DNA of 64,000 nt, from NCBI RefSeq assembly GCF_000006565.2, contig NC_031476.1:6108400-6172399 (forward strand), read 5' to 3'. Position 1 is the stretch's first letter. Every line of letters begins with the position of its first letter. A program made the position numbers and the translations under genes. The notes beneath the pieces are model-generated. The model was not told where the DNA came from, ran no database searches, and saw only the letters and a program-made list of their open reading frames with translations. This stretch comes from Toxoplasma gondii ME49 (lineage: Eukaryota; Apicomplexa; Conoidasida; Eucoccidiorida; Sarcocystidae). Below are positions 24,053-35,691 of the stretch, in pieces.

Positions 24053-27000
24053 ATGGGGGAACCTTCGCCTTCCGACTTGCCTGGAGAGACAGACTCCCAG
24101 AGGCGCCTCCCCTCGCCTCACCGCGGACGTGCTCGACGCCAGGAAAACAGCGGAGACGAAGAGAATCAGCGAGAGTCAGTTCGAGCCTTCCTTTGCGTGA
24201 AAACTCAGAAACCGCATGTGCAAAGCCATGAATGTCTTGTCCCCTTCTTCTGTATGTGTTCGCATTCGCGGAAATATGGCTGCCAATTCATATATACCTA
24301 TATGTATATATACGTATACATATATACATATATATACATATATATATTTATTTATATAGGCGTCATCGTTTGTCAAAATATATGTAGTTACGTGTGTGTC
24401 GAGAGAGAGACGGATTCAGAGACATGCATCGGTGGTCAACGCTAGTGTTGCAGCGCAGTGCACATGCATTCGCGTCTGTTTGAAGAGATAAAGGAGTCCA
24501 AAGAGTTTTAAAATCCGTGGACTCATGCAAGTACATAGAAGAGGGGTTTCACACGTGAGTTTCGAAAAGAACTCTGTCCATGGAGACAGGTAAAAAGAAA
24601 GTCTTTCTTGGTGATAGACAGCGAGCTTATCGGCTATGCTACTTGTGATCTTTAGGAGAAGTTGCTCACGAGTGCAACGAGACACGACTCTCTCGGCGCT
24701 TCCCGAGCAACCTGCCTCACTTGCCTCCTTGTCTCCCCGGGTCCGCCGACTAGCGTCTTCCCCTCCTTCTTCCTCTGCTTCATCTTCTTCCTCTTCTGCA
24801 CCTTCTTCATCTTCTGCACCTTCTTCCTCTGCTTCATCTTCTTCCTCTGCTGCACCTTCTTCCTCTCGCTGTTCGTCTTCTCCCATGCAGAGGCGAGTCC
24901 TGACGTCTGACGGCGGCGGAGGGAACACTGCAGGGGCGCTCGCGAGCGCGAGGCGACGCGCTGGGCGCACGGAGGCCTCGAAAACCGGCGGAGATGAACA
25001 GCTGGACGACGAGGCTTCTCGCGTACATACAGCCGGCGAGCAACCACAGGAGCAAAGACGACGAGCCCGCTGTCGCGTGGGGAGCAAAGGAGGCAGACGA
25101 AGAGGCAACAGCTTGCGTCGGGTAAGCGGAACAGAGGCCGACGGTGCGTTCGAACAGAGAGGAGGGAAAGATGGCGAAACGCAGCAGGGCGACGAGTGGG
25201 GAGAATGGCGGGGGGCGATGCTGAGGACAGGGGCAGCCCAGACGGAAGTGAAGAAAGCAGAAGACGGCGCGAAGAAAAGGAGGTGGAGACACCACAGGAA
25301 AGACGCAAAGTCCATGAGAGCGGCTGCTGGGGAACAGGCGGCAGGAGAAGAAGCGAAGGACGTTTCCTTGCAGGAGAGAAGAGGGCAATGGCTAGCTGCT
25401 GCAGTCAAAAAGGCACGCGTGTGGTTTCAATTGACGAAAGAGCGAGGGTGGACGAAGGCGAGTCCATGGCTACGAGACAGAGAGGTCTTCCTGCGTTTTT
25501 TTTGACTCATGTCTGCTGTCCATAGCGTTCGTTGTCTTTTCTGCTGTCGCGTTGCCTGTCTTTCGTCTCCAGGGAGCAAGGCGACACTCCGAAGAACGCC
25601 ATTGCATGCCTCCGTCCCCGTCCTTCGCGTCTTCGTCTCTCTCGCCGGCTGAAGAGAGGCGCCAGGCGGCGACGCCCAGTTCCCTGCCTCTCGCTTCCTC
25701 TCCTCTCTCCAGCTGTCCTCTGTTCCTGCGTCCGCTACGTGTCTCCTTGTTGATTTCACTGCTCTTCGCCCTCGGTCTCGGCGTCCTTCTCTTCTTGGCG
25801 ACCCCCCTGACTCTGCGGAACGGCGCCCGCGACTCCCAGCAACTTTTCCTCCCCTACTGCAACAAGACAAGGAACCTGCCCCTTGCCCTCGTCGACAACT
25901 CGCCTGCGCCTCCTCCGCCTGCGCTCGCTGCCCGCTCGCGGGATTGTGTGCCTTGTCCCGCGCATGCAGTTTGTTTGAACGGCGAGATGCGTTGTGTGCC
26001 GCCCTACATTCAAGCCTCGACGCGCTCGGCGGCGCTTGAGAGTTTGTTGGCGCGCTTCGGCGTGCGCGCGACGTTTCTCAGGAGTTTCTTCGTCCTGTCG
26101 GGCCTCTCCCGCGGGGAAGACGCGTCCTCCTGTGTCGAGGACGAGGCGGCAAAGGAGACAGCGAAACGCGTCACAGACGCCGTTGTTCTCTTTCTCCGGA
26201 GCAAAGCTGGAAAGGCGCAGTGTGCCTCCTTCGCTCCCCTCGGCTCTCAGCAGTCTCAGCAGAGTCCGCGGCCTGCGTCGGCGCCGCCCTGCGAAGAGGG
26301 CGTGGAAAGTGGACGGGGCGCGAGACACACTGTCGGATGTCCAGACAAGAGCGTTTTTCAAGGCCGAGACCGAGACGCAACGTTCGCGAGAAGAACCGAG
26401 AAAATGTTTGCGGAGACTCGCGGGACGGAAGACATCGAGGAACACAGCGGTCGCAGCAGCCTCTCTGGCAGGACATCAAAGTCTTCTGGGGCGCTCTCAG
26501 GCGAGAGGTCCGCGCGCGAGTCCAGGCCATCCGAAAGCGCCACGAGGTGGGAGATCATTCAACTTGCCCAAGTCAAGGACCTCCTCGAAGACGACAATGT
26601 CTACGCGTATGTGTTCAACCACTTTCTCGACGAGGAGACCGCGGAACGCAACTTCTCTGTCCGAGTAGGTGCGGGACAAAGAGGAGTCTCGTTTTGACCT
26701 GCAACGAACGGACTCAGAAACAGCCCAGGCAGACGGCGCGCTCAGGTCCGGAGGCTTTGAGCCGTTGTCCGGAGTGTATGTACAGACACGCGCGAGTCGC
26801 GACAGCCATACAGCTGGTGGCTGCAACGTGATCGTGGGCCGGTTTGCGTGGATACGTGTATGTGTGTGTGTGTCGACGCTCTTCTCGAGGCGTTGTGATG
26901 ACGAAGGTAACAGTGTGCTCCTGAATTTGTGCAAGCTCTGAACCAGCAACCTGTGTCGCTCGTGTTTTTGCCTTGTCTGCTTGCAGGTTGAACAGACTTA

Positions 27001-28651
27001 CTCCTTCCAGTCACTTGACTTGGTTGTTCCGACAGAGAAGTCGGCAGCTGCCCGTCACGAACAGACGGAGGCGCTTCTGCCTTTGTTTCTGCGCGAGCAG
27101 CGCCGGTCACGCGGGATCACGTACACTTACACATACACTGGACTTCACGCTCTGAGGCCTTGGTCTTGCACTCTGTACATTGCAGTGATGTACCGTTTAG
27201 CTCCAGCCGTTCTAGCTCTGCTTCTGCTTCTGCTGCTCTCGCTCCCGCTCGCCTTCTGGCTCCGCCGGGTGTATCTACGGCACAAGTTGCGCGAGGTGCT
27301 GTTGAGTCGCGAGCGAGCGGAAGCGTCAGAGTTGTTCACGCTGCAGCGAAATGCGTTGGCGACGGCTATTTTCCCGGGCACTTCCTCGAAAGAGCTTTCG
27401 CACTTGTTGCTCCGATCGCTGGTGACCTTGCGCACGGGCCGTTTCCTTCGCTGGTGGCTGCAGAGACTCGCGAGAAACACAGCCGAAGTAGACACGCTTT
27501 GCCACGACCTGCTGGTAGACAAATACATTCGTCTGCACACGGCACGAATCGGGGAACAGAACTTTTGGTGGGCAGAAACGGAAAGCCCTCCAGAGTCTGC
27601 ACAGCCTAAACATCCTTCGAACCCTGTGTCGCCTCCAGGCGCTTCCGGGGCAAATGTTGCTGGTTCATGGGATGCCCATTCTCAATTTTCCTCAGCGGGC
27701 CCTCCACACGAGGGAGTCGTGACTGGCTGTGGCCCACAGGAATTGGATTTCCAGCAGTCTGCACGGCCCACACTTTTAGAGATGTGTGGTTCCAACGGGC
27801 CAACTAACTGGTGTTCCTATTCGCTACGCGGCGACGGGATGTGCGGAGAAACAGATATGTTTGCCTCCGGTGGAAATCGAACAGTGGCGGATGGGTGGCT
27901 GGGCGAAAGGGTGCGGCGTTCGAGTTCGTATTTGTCTGCCTGTCGTCTCGCGGATAGTCTGCATGCGGAAACCAGTCTGGGGCAATCCGGGAAAAGTGAA
28001 ATGCGTCGTCCTACACTCGGGGGTTCAGCAGATGCGTCTTGGAGGGAGCAGCGCGGTTCATACTCGCAGACTGCTGGTGACACTCTGCGACAGAGGGCTA
28101 CCTTATTAGGAGGTGGAATCGATCAAAGGCTCGGTGTCGGCCTGCTGCGAACTGAAGACACCTCTATCGAACCACGCACCACGTCGGGGCTGAAGGCTCT
28201 AGCCACGCTCATGGGCGGGGATCAGCGGGTGTCACTGGACCCGGGAAGTCGAAATGTGCGCCGGCTACAGGGGAGTTTAGTGTCGAGTGAGGGTCAAGAA
28301 AGTGGCACTGTTTCCTCGCGTCAAAGTTCTGTCAAGGAGAGAGCAGCGCGAGACTACTCCCACGCTGCTTTCTTTTCCAGGGCTAGCCGCAGACGAGAGG
28401 GAAGCCGCGGTGCGACCGAGCAGACTGACGGTTATACTGCAGAACGTGGCCGCGACGATTTGAGTTTCATGTCAGGAGAGGTGGCAGATAATCACACGAT
28501 TAACGGGGACTACAAGGGCACTGGTCCTTACGGCCAAACGCATTTGTCTTCGCGTGCAAGACGTCGGAGTGAGCGGAGGCGGTCGTCAGGGATGCGGCGG
28601 GTGGACGATGACGTGGAAGACCACGAAACGGGTCACTCAGTTCTTTGCTGA
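24053..28651 (+). CDS. MAN1/Src1 C-terminal (MSC) type inner nuclear membrane protein candidate
   Basis: MSC-domain proteins (Heh1/Src1, Heh2, MAN1) sit in the inner nuclear membrane, tether chromatin and support nuclear pore assembly. Exons 24053-24174, 24656-25121, 25573-26664 and 26987-28651 are phase-consistent and predict about 1114 residues. The ATG has a purine at -3. Exon 2 is Ser/Ala-rich then basic. Exon 3 carries TM1 (VSLLISLLFALGLGVLLFLA, about residues 255-275), then CVPCPAHAVCLNGEMRCVPP. That C-x-x-C-x-x-H-A-x-C pattern and trailing Cys are the MSC signature. Exon 4 carries TM2 (LAPAVLALLLLLLLSLPLAF, about 630) followed by a basic helix and about 430 hydrophilic residues, longer than the yeast or human tail. 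The N-terminal LEM/HeH fold was not recognised. An alternative 3' frame (28554-28796) is also protein-like. The exon 2 donor could lie further downstream. Confidence 0.72.
24283..24360. repeat. TATACATA microsatellite in MSC-gene intron 1
   Basis: Imperfect TATACATA units between exon 1 (ends 24174) and exon 2 (starts 24656). Confidence 0.85.
24764..24865 (+). repeat. TCT/TCC/GCA trinucleotide-rich coding tract
   Basis: Imperfect repeats of CTTCTTCCTCTGCTTCATC-type units encode a Ser/Ala/Pro-rich run in exon 2 of the MSC-domain gene. The other strand reads as a Glu/Asp-rich open frame, which is a by-product of the repeat. Confidence 0.8.
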
Positions 28652-31600
28652 CATCGAGATGTCGCCTTTTCTCGGTTCGCGTGCTTTGCTTGCCGAGGAG
28701 TTTAAGAAAGGGAAGGAGAGTGCATACAAGACGATTGAACATTATTCTGGCCTAGCGCTTTCGAGCGGGCGGTCGCTCTTCACTTTCCTGTGTTGACCGC
28801 TGTGTATCATTTTTCCACTTTTGGCGTCTTGTTTGCCTAGCAGTTGTTGCTCCAGGTTCGAGAAGGGGCACACGTCAACAGCACAGGAGACAGAGCACCG
28901 ATTGTGACCTGCGTCGAAACCTGTTTTCTTCGGAGAAACGTTTCTCCAGAACCACTGATAATCCTTCAGGTCATAGAAAGTATTAGTGGTGCCGTATTCC
29001 GTAAGCCGGATTTCCCGTCGCCGATGGCATTGCAGCCGGTGTCCAGAGATACGTTAAGTACCTTCCGAGATCGAAACGGAATTTTAGGTTAGGACACGTG
29101 TAGCCCCGAAATTCTTTTTGCAAATGTAAAGTTTGGAGAAGCTGTATACTGTTCCAAAGCCGAACGACACTCACAGAGTGCAGGAATTTTCGGATGCTAC
29201 ACGTCCACGTAAGCAGGCGACCACGCTCACGGTGGCTCCACTGCATAGATCCAGTTACCGGAAGAATTTCGGCTGCTTGTCGGAACGGTGAGAGTTGTGA
29301 TTGCCACGTAAATCTTCCCAAGATACTCCGTCGTCTAAATGACGATAATGCAGTTACCCCTACCATACTGCACTTACCTTTGCGGCGCGAAGTCACGGCA
29401 TTTCGCGTTTGTAGGGGAGGGATGAGTCGTCGTATCTCATGCGTCCCCAGTCCTCTACACATCCACGTTTATTACGAGCCATGGCCGAATCTGATGTAGT
29501 TCACTCGGTTAAAGCCTAAAAAGTTCCCATGTGGTTGGCCACACAAAACAGGTGTTGTTTTCTTTTGAACGCGACGCCTATGATGCTGAAGTAAGTACGA
29601 CACCGTTTTTTTTTATTTAACTGTACAGGCGTCCCCCAGTCTTCTATTCGTTTAAAGTGACAGATGTGTAAGAAGCAAAAGTAGACAAGCGGGCAGAAAT
29701 GTGAAACATGTTGGCGAGACACCCTGGAATCGTGTTTCGCCAAAAGCTCAAGCAACCAGCAGGATGTTTCATTTTCACCTATCGGAATGATGTGTTTAGA
29801 TGAGCTACCTGTCACAGGAACCTGTTACCTAGGTGAAAGCACCGTGCCACCACTTGGGCATATCAGAAAAGCGACACACAGCGACGTGATGAAATATCGC
29901 AGGATAAACGAAATTCATCTTCACCGCCCTGTGGACGACTGGACATTCCGGCGGTGTCTCACGTGCTCTTCATATTCATCGTCAGCGGAACACAGTCTGA
30001 TCATCCTACACGACGACACCATGAATCTCATTTCCCTACTCTGGGCAGGATACCGCAGAAAAGACATTCTAAATGAGCGAATTTTTTTCGTTGATTTCTG
30101 CTGCGCGGTGGTGTTGACTACCTGTATCACTTTTTCTGTGAGCCATCGGGAAACAGCCTCACGTAACAGACAACAAAAGTGGATGTCGCATTTCGCCTCA
30201 CGAGACCATTACGTCTTTCCGAGCGGTATAGTTCTCAGCGAAGATGACAACAGCTCATGGCGTTTCGGGGTTCGTCGAACAGTACCACTAACGGAGCATG
30301 ATCCATTTGTGGACTTTGCACACGCGTTACCACAATTCGTTTGATTTCTTTCGATATTCCTACATTCTCTAATTACACAAATGTTCGTGTGAGCGTGTGA
30401 CGCGATTTTTAGCACCACCCTGCGCTTTCGACACATTCCCCCTTTGTCGGGCATCTGAGTAGAGTACTAGGAACTCTCACTGGACTTAAAACGACACCGT
30501 GCGAAATGTTTGAGATGTTCTTTTTGAGTGTTGTTTCGACTTTCGCTCGCAACGTATGACTAACAACCGTATCTACGATTGCTCAAAAAAAAACACGGCA
30601 AAACAATCAATCAATGCGTTCCGAAAAGGCGACTTCCCCCTAAGATCACTGAATCTGTCCGTTGCGCACAACCTTTTCCAAGAACTCTCCCCACTGGTGG
30701 CTTCGACAAAAAGATAAGGAACTCGGGATGTGTGTGCGGGCACTTTAGAACGCCCCGTTCCAACGAACTTTGTGTGTGTGTGAGTCTGCCCCAGGCAGAC
30801 CCCAGATGGCTGGTATTCCCGTATGTGGCGGTGAAGCAAGCTGTAGCACAACACTCCTCGCGGTGTTTCTCGTGCAGTCAGCCGGGGACACCAGAAACAT
30901 TGATCACCTGTTTCGTGCCGCACAGACGTCGTCCACTTGCATCTGCACTGTGGATAAAACGAACGTTCGGTTGAATGTTTTTTGATGCGCCTTCTCACTC
31001 TTCCGTCTGCGGCGTTCGAGACTTGTATAACATCACGTTGTGAGAAACTCGAGGCGCCCCTGGGACCGGGTCTTCATGTTTTGTACTTCGTTGTGGCTTC
31101 TCAGCATCACACCGCGCACGATGTTTCTCGCGCGGCTGGGTCGTGAGGAGGGTAAGAGTTCAGACACGAGAAACTAAGAAAGTCTGAGATTCGCTTGTCT
31201 GGAGACATGCGTGCGCAAAAATGACGTGTGTGATGGGGAAAAAATTTCTCCGGAGATGCATCTTCTATGGTGAGACGTAGCCAGACCTGGAGGCAACTGG
31301 CAGCGCCGCCGCACGGCCGCTTCCTCTCGCGTGCATTTGCCCGAAAGACGAGGGCAGACAGCATTTTGTGCGTTTGTCACGAAGTGAAGACAGCAAAGCG
31401 CGCCTCGAAGCCGCTACCCCCAGGAGCGGCCGATCCGCAGAAGGTGTCGAGAGTTTGGTGACGAAAGACAGCCTGGTGAAAACTCTCATTTCGTGCGCGA
31501 AAAAACGGAGGCAGCTTGCTGCGTTAGGTTTTGGCGGGCCGCCTGCAGCGACGCTCGACGATCGGGCAAACACTATTGGCCGACCAAAGTTGACGATAGC

Positions 31601-32416
31601 CGAGACGGGTTTTCTCGTCGCATGTCATCCCGCCGGACTGGCAGAAGGTAGCAAGCGGTTTCGTGGTCCAACCGTCAGGTTCAGTGCGCGTAACTCGGTG
31701 GGTGGGAGAGTAGTAGAAGGACGAGCACGGCAGACCGGCTCTCTTATCTGCCGAGCGTCGCACGCCGGGGACTCTCTCCACCACCGGTATCCACCAGTTT
31801 TCCATCCGCCGCAAATCCGTGCCTTTCTCCGGGAGACATTTTTCGCTTCTCGGAATTCGTCTGCGTTATGCTTTCCGATTCTCGCGCAGGGCACTTTTGT
31901 TCCAAGTCCAGCGTCCACTGTTTAGATATTGCGTTTCAGCCAGCCCAGCCAGCCCAGCCAGCCCGGGTCGTGCGCGACATGTCGCCTAGAAAGCGACACT
32001 CCCCTGAACGAAGAAGAGACGGTGGACAGGCTTGAGGAAAAAAGTGGTGCCTGCGTAGCCGATGCGTAGAGCCCCCGGTTCGGATCTCAGTCGCAACTGA
32101 AACGCGAGGCAGTCGAGAAAAAACGTCACTGTCGTCGTCGGAAACACCTGAATTCTCTGAGATTCGAAACCTGTCCGTGGGCAGGCGCGCGTGCGTGGGG
32201 CGGGTTGCAGGCGCGCGCTCTAGTGTTCCTCAAGTTCGTCTCTCCGGAGTGGAAATGCCGTACGGGGGGAGCACAGCCGCACCGAAGGTTCGCGTCGAGA
32301 CGAGTGTCCAGCACAACGCTTGCTTTTCCTAAACGTTTTCTCACGACGAAGGGCGTCCCTCCCCGCGAGGTTCTGTGTCCATTTTTCTGCCCAGAGTCGT
32401 CTCACCCAGTGAAACG
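28652..32416. other. Intergenic/UTR interval without a supported gene
   Basis: It contains the 3' flank of the MSC-domain gene and the 5' flank or leader of the AP2 gene. Open frames at 29787-30344 (+, 185 codons) and 31368-31925 (+, 185 codons) show no domain I recognise and no matching splice partners. A short decanucleotide tandem repeat (CCAGCCCAG-type, three units) lies at 31938-31966. AGAGACG at 32026-32032 fits the WGAGACG element described in T. gondii promoters, but a single copy is weak evidence. Confidence 0.4.
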
Positions 32417-35400
32417 ATGGCGCGGGCAGCAGCCGCTCCTCGGGACGAACGTAGGGCCGACTGCGGGGGGGCTGGCCCTTCTGCTGTTGCCGAGTTCAAC
32501 GATGCTTTTCCTTCAGTCTCCAGCTCTCACGACGAGAAACCTTGCAAAGAAGACATGCGGGTGGCAGAGCCGTTTGGAGAACCCCTGCTTCCGGACGACC
32601 ATTGGGCCGCCGCAGTCACCACCACGGCACCTGGGGATGACCCAGGCGAGCTTTCTGGAAAGACGGCAAAAGAACTCAGTGCCTTGCCTTCTTCCCGCAG
32701 ACGCAGAAGCCAGTCCGCAGAGCGGGTCTCAACTACGAGCGCTGCATCACACGCCTCAGACCCCTCCCAGAGTTTCCTCGATCTTCTTCCCCCCGCCAGC
32801 TGCGCCTCTTCGCTCTCGTCATCTCCCGGCGCGGACGGGAGTAACGGTCTCCTCTCGCCGGCAGGTGGAGTGGGGAGACACTCCAGAGAAGTCACTGACG
32901 ACGCGCGTGAGTCGCCAACTTCCGGCGATGCTCCTCAGGCGCGTGATGACCACGGAAACCTGGCTTCACCGACTGCCCTATCAGAGGTCGCCAACGCTCT
33001 CCAGACCGCGCCCGCGAGCTCTGCGGGCGGAGGCTCCGGGCGTGGGCGAGCCGCAGGCGCTTCTCAGAAGAGAGCATGGGGCGCCTCGGCGGCCAAGCGC
33101 GACAACGCGGCGACTTCCGGGACGAGCAAGCCCTCTGGAAGTCTCAGCCACGGCGCGTTTGTCGTGCCAGCCAAACTTGCAGCGAACGAAGAGGAAACCG
33201 AGAACAACCTCCTGTCTTCCGTGGCAACTCAGGCGGGCTGGCTATCTCTGGAAGGTGACAGCATGCGGGGCCGGGGCGGCGCGGCCTACCAGGGCAGCGA
33301 TGAGCCGGCGAACAACGGGGCCTCACGCGCCAGCAAAAACGCGTGTGGGTCTCTCTCGACAGGGGCAGCAGCGGCTGCAAGTGACAGGACAGCACTACTT
33401 GCGGGTGAAAACGCGGCGCCTTCAGGTCCGTCGACGAGACGCGGAAACAGTCTTGGCTCCGGTTCTAATGGCGCCGCGACGGCAGGGGGGAGCACGGGGC
33501 GTCGAGACCCGCGGGCCTCACCGTTTCCAGGTGTGAAATTCTGTAGCTCCCGGAACGCATGGATTGCCCGGTGGTCGGAGAACGGCCAGGAAAAGTGGAA
33601 GACGTTTCCAGTACGCGACTCCACCTTCGAAGAGGCGCGCCGTCGCGCTCTCGAGTTCAGACAAGGCAAGGACCGCAAGAAGTACGAGCGCCTTTGGCAG
33701 CAGCTTAGTGCGGATGCAGAGGGCGGCGGCGGACCGGGGAAGAGTCCGGGACCGAGTGCACGCGGGGGAGGCACTTCCCCGAGCGGGGGCGCTTGCGACC
33801 CGTCGGGAAATGCGACTGCAGGGGTGGAGGGGTTCCGCAGCCCCGCAGTGTCTTTCTCCCCAGGCGGGAGCGTGCGCGGAAGTGGCTCCAGCAGTGGAGG
33901 TTTGGGCAGTCCGTCGGGGGCGGTATCGCAGGACATTTTCTCGCGGCTGAGTCCCGCGACCTACACGGGAGGTCCTGGCCTTGACGAGGCTCTCGAGAAC
34001 AGCCGAGCGGCCGCAGCGGGCCTGCTGTTCAGTGACCTGCAACGGCATCGCTGGTTGGAAGAAGCGTTGTTGGGGTCTGGCCCCGACGGCAGCCCTGCGC
34101 AGCTTACACCGTCGACCGGAAAAGCTGGCCTAGACGCTGCACTTCGAGATCGATTTTCCCGGTGGCCAGCGACCGGCGCCGGCAGACTTAACGGGGTAGA
34201 CTGCGGGAATGGAGGAATCGTCGAACAGAGTCAGGGCAAGAAACGGAGCTGCGCAGCGGCTGGACTTGCTGGGTTTTCAGAGTTCTCGGGACTCCTTGCT
34301 GGCGCCTTGGAAGAAGCCGCCACCGGGACCACTTCCCCCAAGAAGAAATCCAAAATGCACCGCAGAGAACTCCGCGACGGCCTCGTCCTCACCGGCCTGG
34401 ATGCTGATCTTGACAGACAGAATGTACCACCGTGCGTTGGCGGACCCGTTGACGGCCTCGGCGAAGATGCTGCCGAATACGTAAGTGGAGTAGAGTTTCG
34501 GATACACCCCAAGGCAAGGCGACGAGCTTCATCGTTGCGTCCCCTCCGCGTCAGTGATGATTTACACGCGCTACAGGGTTTCGCACACACCTAGACACAC
34601 AAAATTCCAGCTTTTTTTGCGTAGATCTTGCCACATGTGCGTTCCGGGGCTCCGGGGGACAGGCCTTGTTGGCGGAAAAGGCTCTCTGATGTGTGCATGC
34701 GTGACTCGTGTGAGAGGCGATGCGATCTTCATATTCGGTTTGCCTGTCCTCGTGTGGTCCCGTGTAGCTTTCTGCGGATCCAACGGTGAACTCGCTCCTC
34801 GGAGTCGGATCTCTCTTCCAGTCCAGCTTCCCCTTGGCATGCAAAAGAGAAAACCGCATCGCTGGTGAGTTGTTTTCCGAGAGTGCAAAACATTGTGTTT
34901 TTGCGGCTTCAGAACGTCGTGCATGCTTGTGCCATTTCAAACGCACTCGGTGTACTTGTGGTCTGGCAACTTGTTTGTGTGTGCTTGTCTGCTATGATGT
35001 TTTTGCAATGGAATGTTGTGTCTATATCCTATCATGTACAATACTGCCCGAGTCTCGTATGTCTAGGGAGCTGTGCGCATAAGGGGGATAGATAACTGAA
35101 CACACACGTTGAGGAGGAGGATGAGTTATTTCTTGTGTCGTTTGGGGGAGGGCGATCGTGTTGGAACGGCTCTGCGTGAGAGGCTCAGATTCGAGCCGAT
35201 GATTTGCAATCGCGTCGTGCATGTGTGTCGTTGCTGCAGAGATTGGAATGGGCCTGGACCGGTGGCAACAGACTTCTCGAGGATCTTTTCTAGGTGACCC
35301 CGGTGCAACGGAAGATGCCTGCAGGAATTTGTTGAATGCCAAGGCACTGGGGATGTACAAAGATGCCCTGATTCTAATTCTCGATGACCTGCTGTCTCAT

Positions 35401-35691
35401 GGGATCTCACTTTTGAGTCCGCGGGGGGAGAACGGGCCGTCCTCAATGTGCGGGAACGGCATGGCGTGGCGGGCGAAGCAAAAGGGTGCAGAGAGACCTA
35501 TGCGGCGGGTCGTAGAGGCTTTGCGTCGCCGCGTGGCGGATGCGTCTGTGTTCCGAGTAGTGTCGCCTTTCATCAAGCTGTTTGAGGCATGCATTCTGGA
35601 AAAGAAAGTTCCTAGCCAGTTCGATGCTCGGTCGCAAATCCTCTATCTTAACGCGTTGAGTGCGTTGTACGAAGTCGCTATCCCGGCGTGA
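32417..35691 (+). CDS. AP2-family (ApiAP2) transcription factor with C-terminal ACDC domain
   Basis: ApiAP2 proteins are the main sequence-specific DNA-binding regulators of apicomplexan stage programmes. Exons 32417-34480, 34822-34864 and 35240-35691 join in phase (GTAAGT and GTGAGT donors, CAG acceptors) for about 852 residues; the middle exon is only 43 bp. The ATG context is AAACGATGG. The AP2 domain lies at about residues 371-425: FPGVKFCSSRNAWIARWSEN, then WKTFPVRDSTFEEARRRALE, with the usual W-x-A-R-W strand and the E-E-A-R-R helix. Flanks are Ser/Gly/Ala-rich and disordered-looking. Exon 3 encodes the ACDC domain (AP2-coincident, mainly C-terminal): ALILILDDLLSHGI, VSPFIKLFEACILEKKVP, then LNALSALYEVA to the stop. 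Which numbered family member this is cannot be decided from sequence alone. Confidence 0.88.

Noticed and set aside
24416..25408. 330-codon minus-strand frame with long Glu/Asp run
   Set aside because: It is the complement of the Ser/Ala repeat in exon 2 of the MSC-domain gene; the acidic run is a repeat artefact.
29787..30344. 185-codon plus-strand frame as a gene
   Set aside because: No domain, no signal peptide and no matching splice sites; composition resembles the surrounding non-coding DNA.
32070..32110. tRNA-like B-box (GGTTCGGATC)
   Set aside because: No matching A-box or cloverleaf could be drawn around it.
32205..33536. 443-codon plus-strand frame overlapping the AP2 gene
   Set aside because: Different frame from the AP2 exon with a clear AP2 domain and splice chain; composition is Arg/Pro/Ser-rich as expected for a shifted frame of GC-rich coding sequence.
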